Assembly: GCF_026017845.1 (NCBI RefSeq)
Contig: NZ_CP100416.1
Location: 5,948,158-6,012,157, forward strand
Origin: Amycolatopsis mediterranei
GTDB taxonomy: Bacteria > Actinomycetota > Actinomycetes > Mycobacteriales > Pseudonocardiaceae
Reading direction: 5' to 3'
DNA: 64,000 bases
A program made the position numbers and the translations under genes. The notes beneath the pieces are model-generated. The model was not told where the DNA came from and did no database searches. It worked only from the letters and a program-made list of their open reading frames with translations. Shown here piece by piece: positions 32,168-40,328 of the stretch (the first letter of the stretch is position 1; each line of letters begins with the position of its first letter).

Positions 32168-33295
32168 CTACGCCGTGACGAGGGACACGCCGAAGGTCTG
32201 CAGGATCTCGTTGACCGGCTGGAACCACGTCTCGCCGCCGGAACTGCAGTTGCCCCAGCCCCCGGAGGTGACGCCCTGGGCCTGGTCGCCGGTGATGAAC
32301 GAGCCGCCGGAGTCGCCCGGCTCGGCGCAGACGTTGGTGCGGGTCATCTGGTAGACCGCGCCCTGGGCGTAGTTGACGGTCTCGTTCTGGCCCTCCACCG
32401 TGCCGCAGTGCCAGTGCGTGGTCGAGCCCGAGCGGCACACCGACGTGCCGACCGGCGCGACCCAGGACCCGCGGACGAGCGCGTCGCTCACCGTGCCCCA
32501 GCCGAGCACGACCGGCGCGGTCCACCAGCCGCCGCCGATCCGGATGAACGAATAGTCGTTGCCCGGGAAGGAAGAGCCGGCGAAGGTGCCCATCCACGAG
32601 CCGTCCCAGCCGACGACCGAGCTGCCCGCGCCGCCGCAGTGCCCGGCGCTGACGAACCCGCCCTGCACGGAGAAGCCGATCGAGCAGCGGGTGTTGCCGT
32701 TGATGTAGTACGGATCGCCGCCGACGGTGCCGGCCGAGAAGGGCTCGGCGGCCGGTGCGGTCGCCACCGTGACCGGGCCGGCCTTCGCCGCCCGGGCCAG
32801 GAAGGCGTCGACGTCGGCGCCGCGCGCGCCCGGCCGCACGGTGACCACGACGCTGCCGGCGCGCGGGTCGGCGCGCCAGCCGCTCACCGCGGCCGGGGCG
32901 GGTTCCGCCTTGGCCGAGGCGTCGATCGCGGCCTTCGCGGCGTCGAGCTTCGCCGCGCTGGTCCGGGCCGCCACGGGTTCGGCCCCGGCCTGCCGGACGG
33001 CGGCGGCCGCGCCCGGGTCGGTCACGCCGACGACCAGCTTGCCCCGCGCCGGGTCGAACCACGCACCGCCGAACGCGGTGCCGGCGGCCCGTTGCGCGCC
33101 GGGCAGCACCCGGGTGGCCGTCATTTCCTGGGTGAGCCGGGCCGACGCCTGGGCGGCGGTGAGCCCGAGATCCCGCTGCATGGCGGCGATCAGGCCGGGC
33201 GACGCCTGGGCGGCCGCGGGGGTGAGGGAGGCGGAGGCGAGTGACGCGGTGAGGACGGCGGCGCCGCCGAGAGCCAGGGCGATTCTTCGACGCAT
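32168..33295 (-). CDS. Secreted S1 serine protease (streptogrisin / alpha-lytic type)
   Basis: 375 residues. Sec signal (1-29), an alpha-lytic-type pro-region with LGLTAAQASARLTQE and a second pro-repeat, then the mature chymotrypsin-like domain. Triad: His in VSAGHCGG, Asp in GNDYSFIRI and Ser in EPGDSGGSF. Paired cysteines around these match streptogrisins. The pro-region should assist folding and be removed by self-cleavage after export. GGAGGAG precedes the ATG. A putative DasR-like box lies about 235 bases upstream of the start, the only sign of control. Confidence 0.95.
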   Translation of the reverse strand: MRRRIALALGGAAVLTASLASASLTPAAAQASPGLIAAMQRDLGLTAAQASARLTQEMTATRVLPGAQRAAGTAFGGAWFDPARGKLVVGVTDPGAAAAVRQAGAEPVAARTSAAKLDAAKAAIDASAKAEPAPAAVSGWRADPRAGSVVVTVRPGARGADVDAFLARAAKAGPVTVATAPAAEPFSAGTVGGDPYYINGNTRCSIGFSVQGGFVSAGHCGGAGSSVVGWDGSWMGTFAGSSFPGNDYSFIRIGGGWWTAPVVLGWGTVSDALVRGSWVAPVGTSVCRSGSTTHWHCGTVEGQNETVNYAQGAVYQMTRTNVCAEPGDSGGSFITGDQAQGVTSGGWGNCSSGGETWFQPVNEILQTFGVSLVTA

Positions 33296-33526
33296 GGGAA
33301 CTCCTCCAAGGCCGGGGGAAAGAAACACACCGTCCGCCGAGTGTGCGGTCGCGGCCCGCGCCGGTCCAGATTTGTCCGGTCTTCTGTCCGGAATTCCGTG
33401 CCGTCCATCCACTATGGACTTTGAAGACTGGTTGCCGAACATGGGTTTTCTCGCGCACGACCGAAGCGCGGACTGGCCGACGGCCCGCCCGCGCCGGTCA
33501 CCACCCCTTCTTCGCGGCGTTGCAAA

Positions 33527-33540
33527 AAGGTCTGGACCAA
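33527..33540 (-). promoter_or_regulatory. DasR/dre-like box upstream of protease
   Basis: On the minus strand TTGGTCCAGACCTT, an inverted GGTCCAGACC core. It contains TGGTCCAGACCT, the type of repeat seen before Streptomyces chitinase genes and bound by the GntR-type regulator DasR. Only one copy is present, and it is far from the start. Confidence 0.4.
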
Positions 33541-33662
33541 GTACAACACGGCTGCGAGGCGGAGAGCCCGGACCGGAGTCTGCCGGGCACCGGACGTGCC
33601 CTGCCGTCCCCTCCACGGGCGCACTCCACCCGTGAATGCGACACGGGAATCCGGGCACGCCG

Positions 33663-33696
33663 CCGCCCGGCCACCGGGAAAACGGCGGCCGGGCGG
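33663..33696 (-). terminator. Hairpin after small secreted protein gene
   Basis: Perfect 10-base arms CCGCCCGGCC / GGCCGGGCGG, 14-base loop, 13 bases past the stop on the minus strand. Confidence 0.7.
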
Positions 33697-33709
33697 TTCC
33701 GTGCGTGAA

Positions 33710-34039
33710 TCAGATTTCGTCGACCCGGTAGGCGACCACCCGGGCGGGCACGAACAGCGCACCGGAACACTCCGCGACCGCCGGGCCGAATCCGTAGGGC
33801 ACCGGAAGACCGGCCGCCAGCCAGAACGCACTGCCGTTCGCGCAGTACGCGATCACCCGATATCCGTAGCCCTCGCCGGGAAAGCAGCTGACGGACACGC
33901 CCTGCCCGAACAGGGTCCCGTAGCGCTCGCCGAGGCAGCCGGGTGGCGCGACAGCACCGGTCGCCGCGGCCGCCGGCACGACCGACAGACCGAACAGGGA
34001 AAACACCGCGATCGCAAAAACCGCGCATTTCCTTCGCAT
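33710..34039 (-). CDS. Small secreted cysteine-containing protein
   Basis: 109 residues. Clear signal peptide (CAVFAIAVFSLFGLSVVPAAAA); the mature part of about 84 residues has four Cys (PPGCLG, VSCFPG, AYCANG, AECSGA) that could form two disulfides and many aromatic/Gly residues. GAGGAG precedes the ATG; an in-frame GTG two codons earlier is less well spaced. I recognise no family. Possibly an extracellular inhibitor or spore-coat-type protein, but nothing in the sequence decides it. Confidence 0.7.
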   Translation of the reverse strand: MRRKCAVFAIAVFSLFGLSVVPAAAATGAVAPPGCLGERYGTLFGQGVSVSCFPGEGYGYRVIAYCANGSAFWLAAGLPVPYGFGPAVAECSGALFVPARVVAYRVDEI

Positions 34040-34403
34040 GACCACTCCTCAACCGCCGAGAACCCGACGTCTTGAGCGTAGAAGTGCGCGAGAATTACCG
34101 GCAATTCATCGGGCCAGTGAATCCGCGCGCAGCGGAAAGTCACCCCGCTGCTCCATCCGGGCTAGCCCGGGCCCCTGGACGGATGGCGCATTCGCCATCC
34201 TCACCCGCAAAAACCGATTTCTCCCACCACCGGCGGTGGTCGAGATCGACCCGCCCCGCAGCTGCTGCCGTTGCTCGATGGCCTCGGCGTCGCCCGGATC
34301 GGGCCGGGATGGTCGCCGCGAGGTGCCGTCGGCGCAGCCGCGGCGCCGGTCAACCGGGCCCCGGCGCGGGGCACCACCACCCCAGAGCGTCCGAAGAGGA
34401 CGG
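34040..34403. other. Gap with palindromes, no gene
   Basis: About 364 bases between the LTA-synthase-like gene (end) and the start of the small secreted protein, both minus strand. It contains CCGGGCTAGCCCGG inside wider CCATCCG/CGGATGG arms, a plausible terminator or regulatory hairpin near 34150-34190, and should carry the promoter of the secreted protein. No supported ORF. Confidence 0.45.
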
Positions 34404-36116
34404 TCAGCGCGCGAAGCCGTTGAGGAAGCGGTCGCGGAAGGAGTCCATCTTCCAGATCGGCGCCTGCGCACCCGGGTGGAGGCCGTCCTGCCAGCCCCAG
34501 CCGGCGATCCGGTCGAGGACCTTCGGGTCCTTGGCCACGATGGTGATCGGCACGTCGTGGACCGCGCCCTGCGGGGTGACCACCGGCGGCTGGTGGTCAC
34601 CGAGGAACACCAGGACCGTGTTTTCGTCGCCGTACTGCTTGACGAACGAGATCACCGTCTTCAGGGAGTAGTCGGTCGCGTCGCGGTAGGCCTCGCGGAT
34701 CTTCTCCGGGTCCTTCCAGACCGACTCCGGTGCTTCGCCCGCCGCGGGCTGGGGGTTGAAGATCGAGCCGTCGCCGACCTGGTTCCAGTCGACCAGCCAG
34801 GGCCGCGGCGACCAGGGCGCGTGGCTGGAGACGAGGTCGACCTCCGCCATCACCGGCTGCTTCGCCGTGTTCGCGAGCTCCTTGCGCTGCAGCATCGAGA
34901 GCGAGAACTGGTCGGGCATGGTGGCGTAGGCGTAACCCGGCCCGTGGTAGCCGATGGAACGGGCGTCGTAGTAGGCGTCCGGGTGGTAGAACTTCTGCCC
35001 CTCCGGCCAGTCCTTGGTGTGCGCGGGCACGTCCCAGACCGTCCGCCAGCCCGCCCGCTGGAACGCCCCGCCGAGGGTCAGCCGGTCACTGGCGAGGAGG
35101 TCGTTGTACCGCTGCTGGTTGTCGGTCCACATCCCCGACTGCACGGTCGAGTGCGCCAGCCAGCTGCCGCCGCCGAACGTCGAGGACGACAGGAATGCGC
35201 TCTTCGCGCCGATGCCCGCGGCGCGCAGTTCGGCGGTGCCCGCGTCGAGCGTCGGGCCGATCTTCGCCCCGATGACCGGGTCGTCCAGCGCGATCCGCCC
35301 GTAGCTCTCCACGAAGGTCAGCACGACGTTCTTGCCCCGCAGCCCGTTCAGCAGCTGCGCGCCCGGAGTGGTCCGGAACGCGTCGTCGGCGGCCACCTCC
35401 CCGAACGGCCGCTGGTCCCGCAGGTCGGCGCCGACCTGGCGCAGGTCGCCGTAGGCCAGCGCGGCGGCGCTCTGCGCGGCGACCGGCTGCCCCGGCGCGA
35501 GCTCGACGCCGAACACCGAGGAGACGATCCAGACCACGGTGAGGACGGCCACCACCCGCGTCGCGGCGGTCCGCCGTCCGGCGGCGACGCGGCTCAGCCG
35601 CAGCATCGCCAGCACCATGAGCACCATGACGGCCACCGCGAGCAGGCCGGCGCCGACCAGCGCGGCGATCGTGGCCGCGTCCCCGATCTGCCCGGCCAGG
35701 AACTCGACGCCGGCGTGGAAGAAGCTCCAGTCGTAGATCGGGTCGAACGGCTTCTCGAGGGTGGCGTAGAAGCCGGTGTCGAGGGCCTTCACCAGGGTGA
35801 GCAGCCCGAGCCCCAGCCCGGCGAGCACGGCGGCGACGCGGCGCGGCCGCGGCGGCAGGACCAGCAGGAACGCGCCGATGACGAGCCCCTCGACGGGCAC
35901 GCGCACGAGTGCGGCGGCGGAGAACGAGCTGAGGTCGTCCGGAGCGAGCAGCCCGAACAGCACGAGCAGCGCGGCCAGCACCGTGAGGACCCGGCTCGCG
36001 ACGACGTGGCGCCGCTGTCCGAGCCGGGGCAGTCCGAAGTCGGGCAGGGCCGCCCCCGGGCCCGAGGTGCGGCGGCGGGTGAGCCGCCCCAGCGGCAGAC
36101 CGGTGTTTCCAACCAT
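34404..36116 (-). CDS. LTA synthase-like membrane sulfatase-fold protein
   Basis: 570 residues. Five transmembrane helices in the first 210 residues, then an extracellular alkaline-phosphatase/sulfatase domain. Catalytic features of the LtaS family are recognisable: Glu in TFVESYGR, Thr in SSTFGGGSW, DLVSSHAPW and Asp-His in FLGDHQPP. The family transfers glycerol-phosphate from phosphatidylglycerol or phosphoethanolamine to envelope polymers. Actinomycetes of this group do not make classical LTA, so the product is uncertain. GAGG precedes the ATG. Possibly a phosphoglycerol or phosphoethanolamine transferase acting on a wall glycan. Confidence 0.88.
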   Translation of the reverse strand: MVGNTGLPLGRLTRRRTSGPGAALPDFGLPRLGQRRHVVASRVLTVLAALLVLFGLLAPDDLSSFSAAALVRVPVEGLVIGAFLLVLPPRPRRVAAVLAGLGLGLLTLVKALDTGFYATLEKPFDPIYDWSFFHAGVEFLAGQIGDAATIAALVGAGLLAVAVMVLMVLAMLRLSRVAAGRRTAATRVVAVLTVVWIVSSVFGVELAPGQPVAAQSAAALAYGDLRQVGADLRDQRPFGEVAADDAFRTTPGAQLLNGLRGKNVVLTFVESYGRIALDDPVIGAKIGPTLDAGTAELRAAGIGAKSAFLSSSTFGGGSWLAHSTVQSGMWTDNQQRYNDLLASDRLTLGGAFQRAGWRTVWDVPAHTKDWPEGQKFYHPDAYYDARSIGYHGPGYAYATMPDQFSLSMLQRKELANTAKQPVMAEVDLVSSHAPWSPRPWLVDWNQVGDGSIFNPQPAAGEAPESVWKDPEKIREAYRDATDYSLKTVISFVKQYGDENTVLVFLGDHQPPVVTPQGAVHDVPITIVAKDPKVLDRIAGWGWQDGLHPGAQAPIWKMDSFRDRFLNGFAR

Positions 36117-36462
36117 GGCGAGCCTCACGTCGTGTGCACGGTGGTGACCGCCGGCCCGTGCGGCGGGGCGGCGATCGTCACCGGATATACGAGCGGGGGC
36201 GGCGCGCGGTTCACGCGCCGCCGGGTCCCGCACGCCGCCGGTGGCCGGGATGATGCTGCCGCCACCGCGCCGGGCGACGAGGACCGGCCGGCCGGAAAGC
36301 GGCCCCCGATACCCGCGCCCGGCCGCGGCAAACCCTCGCACCCCGTCTTTCACCCGCGGAAACACCGGGAATCCCCGGGACGAGGGAAGGAGCGTTGCGG
36401 GCCCGCGCCGCCGGTGTTCTCCTCGGGGAGTCCGAAGATCGGCTCACCGACGGAGGCGCACG
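36117..36462. other. Divergent intergenic region
   Basis: About 346 bases between the divergent LTA-synthase-like and MT0933-like genes, holding both promoters. I found no clear sigma signal or operator and no supported ORF. Confidence 0.4.
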
Positions 36463-36657
36463 ATGAATCTGTTCGACAAGGCGAAGGAAACCCTCGGGAA
36501 GCACCCCGACCAGGCCGACCAGGGCGTCGACAAGGCCGCCGAGGCGGCCAAGCAGCGCTTCGGCGACCACGCCGACAAGATCGACCAGGGCTCGGACAAG
36601 GTGAAGGACTACCTGCACAACCAGGGCGGCGGCCAGCAGGAAGCGCCGCCGCAGTAG
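36463..36657 (+). CDS. MT0933-like antitoxin/CsbD-like small protein
   Basis: 64 residues beginning MNLFDKAKETLGKHPDQADQ and continuing DKAAEAAKQRFGDHADKIDQ, the pattern of the MT0933 (Rv0909-like) antitoxin family. Highly charged and helical. No toxin gene (Rv0910-like START-domain protein) is adjacent, so an antitoxin function is not supported by context; it may be a stress protein. GGAGG lies 6 bases before the ATG. A strong hairpin follows. Confidence 0.85.
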   Translation: MNLFDKAKETLGKHPDQADQGVDKAAEAAKQRFGDHADKIDQGSDKVKDYLHNQGGGQQEAPPQ

Positions 36658-36674
36658 GCCCGGGCCGGTGCTCG

Positions 36675-36719
36675 CCCAGTCGTCCGGGGGAAGCACGCTT
36701 CGCTTCCCCCACGGCTGGG
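36675..36719 (+). terminator. Extended hairpin after MT0933-like gene
   Basis: Inner arms GGGGGAAGC / GCTTCCCCC with a 7-base loop, extended by outer arms CCCAGTCGT / ACGGCTGGG (one G-U pair). One of the strongest hairpins of the window, 17 bases after the stop. Confidence 0.85.
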
Positions 36720-36732
36720 TACCACCGGCTCC

Positions 36733-37899
36733 GTGGTCGCCACCTATCTCGTCCCCGTCCGGACCGCCCTGCTCCTCTTCCCGCTCGTCGCGCTGGCCGT
36801 CATGCTCCCGGCCGCCTTCGTCAGCTACCGCCGCCGCGGCCGCGCCGGCGGATGGCCGACGTTCGTCTTCTACGCCTTCCTGTTCTACCTGCTGGCGATC
36901 GCCACGCAGACGGTGCTGCCGCTGCCGGCCGACCCGGCGTACTGCGCGGGCCACACCTACGCGAGTTCGCCGCAGCTGCGGCCGTTCTACTTCGTCGAGG
37001 TGGTCTCCCAGCGGGCCCGCGGCCACTGGAGCCCCGGTGCGCTGCTGCACAACCCGGCGGTCTGGACCACCGCGCTCAACGTCGTGATGCTGGCGCCACT
37101 GGGGTTCTACGTGCGGTACGCGCAGCGGATGCGGCTGCTGCCCGCGGCCCTGGTCGGCTTCGGCGTGTCGCTGTTCTTCGAGCTGACGCAGCTGACCGGG
37201 CTGTGGTTCGTCTACCCGTGCCCGTACCGGCTCTTCAGCGTCGACGACCTGATCCTCAACACCGCGGGCGTCGTCGTCGGCTGGTTGCTGGCCGGCCCGC
37301 TCGGGCGCCTGCTGCCGTCGCCGGAACCCGAGCACGACCGGCGCCGCTACGCCACGAAGGTCACCTTCACCCGGCGGCTGTTCGCGCTGGCCACCGACCT
37401 GCTCGGGTTCGCCGCGCTGCTCGGGTTCCTCTTCGGCCTGCTGACGCTGTTCGGCGAGGACCTGCGCCACCGCGACACGCCGGTCGTCATCCTCGCCCTG
37501 GTGTGGTTCGTGGTGCTGCCCGCGGTGACCGGGTCGACGCCCGGGAAGCGGGCGATGCTCCTGCGGGTGACCCGCCGCGGCGGCCGCCGGGCCGGACCGA
37601 TCGCGCTGCTGGTCCGCAACGGCGTCCTGCTCTCGCCGCTGTGGCTGACCTGGCTGCTGCTGGATCTGGACCACTGGGACCTGGGCCACCACCCGGAGCG
37701 GCTGCTCCTGCCGGTCGCGCTGGCCGCGTCGGTGTTCGTCGTGGGGGTGTGGACGCCGCTGGCGGTGCTGCTGGACAACGAGCACCGGGCGCCCTACGAG
37801 CGGCTGACCCGCACCGTGAACGCCGCCGTGGTGCCGCCGGCCGCCGCGGAACCGGTGCCGGCGCCCGCACCCCGTGAGGAAGTCCTTAAAGGACAGTGA
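36733..37899 (+). CDS. VanZ-RDD fusion membrane protein
   Basis: 388 residues, two membrane domains in one chain. Residues about 20-190 form a VanZ-like domain (NVVMLAPLGFYVRY, LFFELTQLTGLW, FSVDDLILNTAGVVVGW), the family that includes the teicoplanin-resistance protein VanZ. Residues about 215-365 form an RDD domain (FTRRLFALATDLLGF, TGSTPGKRAMLLRVTR). A Pro/Ala tail follows. GTG start just behind the preceding terminator, with a weak binding site. Function unknown. Confidence 0.88.
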   Translation: MVATYLVPVRTALLLFPLVALAVMLPAAFVSYRRRGRAGGWPTFVFYAFLFYLLAIATQTVLPLPADPAYCAGHTYASSPQLRPFYFVEVVSQRARGHWSPGALLHNPAVWTTALNVVMLAPLGFYVRYAQRMRLLPAALVGFGVSLFFELTQLTGLWFVYPCPYRLFSVDDLILNTAGVVVGWLLAGPLGRLLPSPEPEHDRRRYATKVTFTRRLFALATDLLGFAALLGFLFGLLTLFGEDLRHRDTPVVILALVWFVVLPAVTGSTPGKRAMLLRVTRRGGRRAGPIALLVRNGVLLSPLWLTWLLLDLDHWDLGHHPERLLLPVALAASVFVVGVWTPLAVLLDNEHRAPYERLTRTVNAAVVPPAAAEPVPAPAPREEVLKGQ

Positions 37900-37999
37900 C
37901 GGGACACCGTGCTGCCCGGGGTCGACAGCGCTGGTAGATTGCGTCCGGAAGGGGTTGAACCGCCAGCCCGGATCCCGGTCCCCCATCCTGGAGTTGTCG

Positions 38000-38149
38000 A
38001 TGACCACCGACGCAGCGCCGCCCCGGCCGCGGGTCGTCGTGGACGCGGCCGAGGTGCGGTACGGCGGCTCCGGCCGCCTCGGCCCCGGCGTCGTCCTGCC
38101 CGTGCACGCCGCTCGTGAAGCGGCCGAAGCTTCCTGGGGTGCGGCATGA
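38000..38149 (+). CDS. Small protein coupled to the RsbW-like gene
   Basis: 49 residues, MTTDAAPPRPRVVVDAAEV then RYGGSGRLGPGVVLPVHAAR, Ala/Pro/Val-rich and without helix or motif. GGAG lies 8 bases before the ATG, codon bias is good, and its stop overlaps the next start (ATGA), which suggests that it is translated and feeds ribosomes to the kinase gene. Function unknown. Confidence 0.55.
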   Translation: MTTDAAPPRPRVVVDAAEVRYGGSGRLGPGVVLPVHAAREAAEASWGAA

Positions 38150-38640
38150 CGACCTCGGACACGCGTGTCGGGGAGCCCGGTTCCGGGCATGAAGAAGGGG
38201 AGAGCCTCCCCGCGGAGGCCGGCACGGCGAAGGAGGCCGACGTGAAACTCCGATTTACCCGGCACGAACTCGGCATCTCCCCCGAGCTTTCCGAACTGGC
38301 GCGGGTCCGCCACTGGGTCCGGACGGTCCTGCGCGGCTTCCCGGCGCAGTTCGTCGGCACGGCGGTCATGGTGGTGGACGAACTGACGTCGAACGCGCTG
38401 CGCCACGGCCGTGCGCCCTACTACGTCCGCCTGCTGCCCGGCGTCGCCAAGCTGCGGATCGAGGTCGACGACAGCGAGGGCGAGCCCGCTCGCCGCCGGG
38501 CCCCGTCCGACCAGGGCGGGCGCGGGCTCCTGCTGGTCGAACGCTGCGCCGCGGCCTGGGGCCAGCTGCGCCGGCCCAGCGGCAAGACCCTGTGGGCGGA
38601 ACTGGCCACCGACCCCGATCCGGCCGGTGCCTGTAGCTGA
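38146..38640 (+). CDS. RsbW-like anti-sigma ATPase/kinase
   Basis: 164 residues. GHKL ATPase fold: N-box VVDELTSNALRHG, G1 region RIEVDDSEGEPA, G2 GGRGLLLVERC. Proteins of this type bind sigma factors and phosphorylate STAS-domain antagonists in partner-switching. About 30 extra residues lie at the N-terminus. It stands first in a module with a SpoIIE-type phosphatase (damaged) and a STAS protein. No sigma factor gene is near, so the target is unknown. Confidence 0.88.
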   Translation: MTTSDTRVGEPGSGHEEGESLPAEAGTAKEADVKLRFTRHELGISPELSELARVRHWVRTVLRGFPAQFVGTAVMVVDELTSNALRHGRAPYYVRLLPGVAKLRIEVDDSEGEPARRRAPSDQGGRGLLLVERCAAAWGQLRRPSGKTLWAELATDPDPAGACS

Positions 38641-38709
38641 TCCGGCGCCTGCCGCGCCCGCCGTCGCGATCGACGGCACCGGGGCTGGGCGGCCGCGCCG
38701 GCCGCGGCC

Positions 38710-39978
38710 GTGGTGATCGACCGTCCGGCACGATCCGCGCGCTCAACGAGGCCGCCCGCCTGCTGTCCCCAGCGCCGGCTCCGGCTGCCCCGCGGCGGGG
38801 GCGGTCGCGGACTGGCTGGCCGCCGCCCACGACCGCGGCCCGGACGAGGTCGTCCGCGGCGAGGTCGGCGAGCGGGCCTTCGCCGCGCACCCGGTCCCGC
38901 ACGGCGAGGCCGTGACCTGGTGGCTCGTCGACGAGACCGACGCCCGCTCGGCGCGCGAGGCACTGGCCCGCGAGCGGGAGCGCACCACGTTCCTCGGCGA
39001 CACCTCCGCCGCGCTGCTGGGCTCGCTCAACCTGGACCGCTGCCTGGAGGTCGCCGCCCGGCTGGCCGCGCACCACCTCGCCGACGCCGCACTCGTGCTG
39101 ACCCCCGCCGCGGGCGCGAACTTCCCGGCCGTCTCCTGCGTGCGCGGCGGCGAGCCGGTCCGGGCGCGGCTGGACATCGACCCCGACGAGCTGCCCGGGC
39201 TCGGCGAAGCGCTGCAGGGTTTCCCGCCGGTGCCGTCACGCTGGCTCGACCCGGACGCGGCACCGGCCTGGGTGCTGCCGGAGGGTTTCGGGCCGGTCGG
39301 CTCCATCGTGGTGACGCCGCTGCCCGGCCACGGCGTCCCCGCCGGCGCCCTGGTCCTGCTCCGCCGCGGCGACCGGGCGTCGTTCACCGACCAGGAGGAA
39401 CTCTTCGCCCGGCTGTTCGCGGCGCGGGCGGGGGCGGGGGCGGGGGCGGCCATGTCGGCGGCGCGGGTGTTCGCGCTGCAGGCGTCCATCACCGACACGC
39501 TGATGCGCGATCTGCTCCCGCCGACCCTCGAACAGCTCGGCGGCATCGAGTTCGCCGGCCGCTACCGCCCGGCCCGTGACGGCGAGCGGATCGGCGGCGA
39601 CTTCTACGACGTCCACCCGGTGGTCACCGCCGAGGGCGAGGGGTCCCTCGCCGTGTTGGGCGACGTCTGCGGCAAGGGCCTCGACGCGGCCGTGCTGACC
39701 GGCAAGATCCGCACCACGCTGCGGGCGCTGCTGCCGATGGCCGTCGACCACCACCGGCTGCCCGGCCGGCTGAACCGCACGCTCGGCGACAACGCCGACG
39801 CCCGGTTCGTCACCCTCGTGTTGGCCTCCGCGCGGCGCGAAGGCGCCACCGTCCGGCTGCGGCTGACCTGCGCGGGCCACCCGCCACCGCTGATCGTGCG
39901 GGCCGACGGCGGGTCGAGGAGGCCGAAACCCAGGGCAGCCTGGCGGAGCCGGCCGCCGGATCGGAGCAGCCGGCATGA
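38710..39978 (+). pseudogene. SpoIIE/RsbU-type phosphatase with three apparent frameshifts
   Basis: PAS-like start, GAF domain and PP2C-type phosphatase. The central frame (38912-39911 from GTG) gives ERERTTFLGDTSAALLG, GAF, then RYRPARDGERIGGDFYDV, GDVCGKGLDAAVLTGK and LTCAGHPPPLIV, all metal-site Asp present. At the 5' end the homologous reading passes through three frames: VVIDR, then GTIRALNEAARLL, then AGSGCPAAGAVADWLAAAH. Near 39910 the frame shifts again: RVEEAETQGSLAEPA ends at TGA 39976-39978, overlapping the STAS start. Each break equals one missing base. Either the gene is decaying, the sequence has errors, or a product from GTG 38912 with a wrong tail is made. Confidence 0.8.
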
Positions 39979-40319
39979 CCACCGGGCTGACCTGCACGTG
40001 GACCACCCCGGAGGAGGGGACGGCCCGCGTGACGATCGCGGGCGACCTCGAATTCGCGACGACCGGCACGCTCCTGCGGCTGGTCACCGACCGGCTGGCC
40101 GCCTGCCCCGGCGTCCGCGAAGTGCGCTTGGACTGCGGCGAGCTCGGCTTCTGCGACTCGTCGGAGCTGCTGAAGGTGCTCCGCGTCGTCGCCGACGCGG
40201 GTGCCCGCCTGCGCCTGGACCACCGCCGGGCCGCTCCGGAGCGGCTGCTCACCCGAACCGGCACGGCCGCGTACCTCACCGGCGAAGGCGTGGACTCGCG
40301 CGCCCGCCGCGACTCCTGA
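39975..40319 (+). CDS. STAS-domain anti-anti-sigma factor
   Basis: 114 residues, RsbV/SpoIIAA type: TIAGDLEFATTGTLLRLV, and LDCGELGFCDSSELLKVL with the phosphorylatable Ser in the DSS motif. It should bind the RsbW-like protein when unphosphorylated. Its ATG overlaps the original stop of the damaged phosphatase gene, showing that the three genes were a unit. If the phosphatase is dead, this protein may be kept phosphorylated unless another phosphatase acts. Confidence 0.88.
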   Translation: MTTGLTCTWTTPEEGTARVTIAGDLEFATTGTLLRLVTDRLAACPGVREVRLDCGELGFCDSSELLKVLRVVADAGARLRLDHRRAAPERLLTRTGTAAYLTGEGVDSRARRDS

Positions 40320-40328
40320 GCCGGTCCC

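Noticed and set aside
34072..34671. Plus-strand frame starting MSVEVRENYRQF
   Set aside because: Only the first residues look protein-like; the remainder is antisense to the LTA-synthase-like gene and has poor codon bias.
36463..36657. Toxin-antitoxin system
   Set aside because: The MT0933-like protein has no toxin neighbour; the next genes are membrane proteins.
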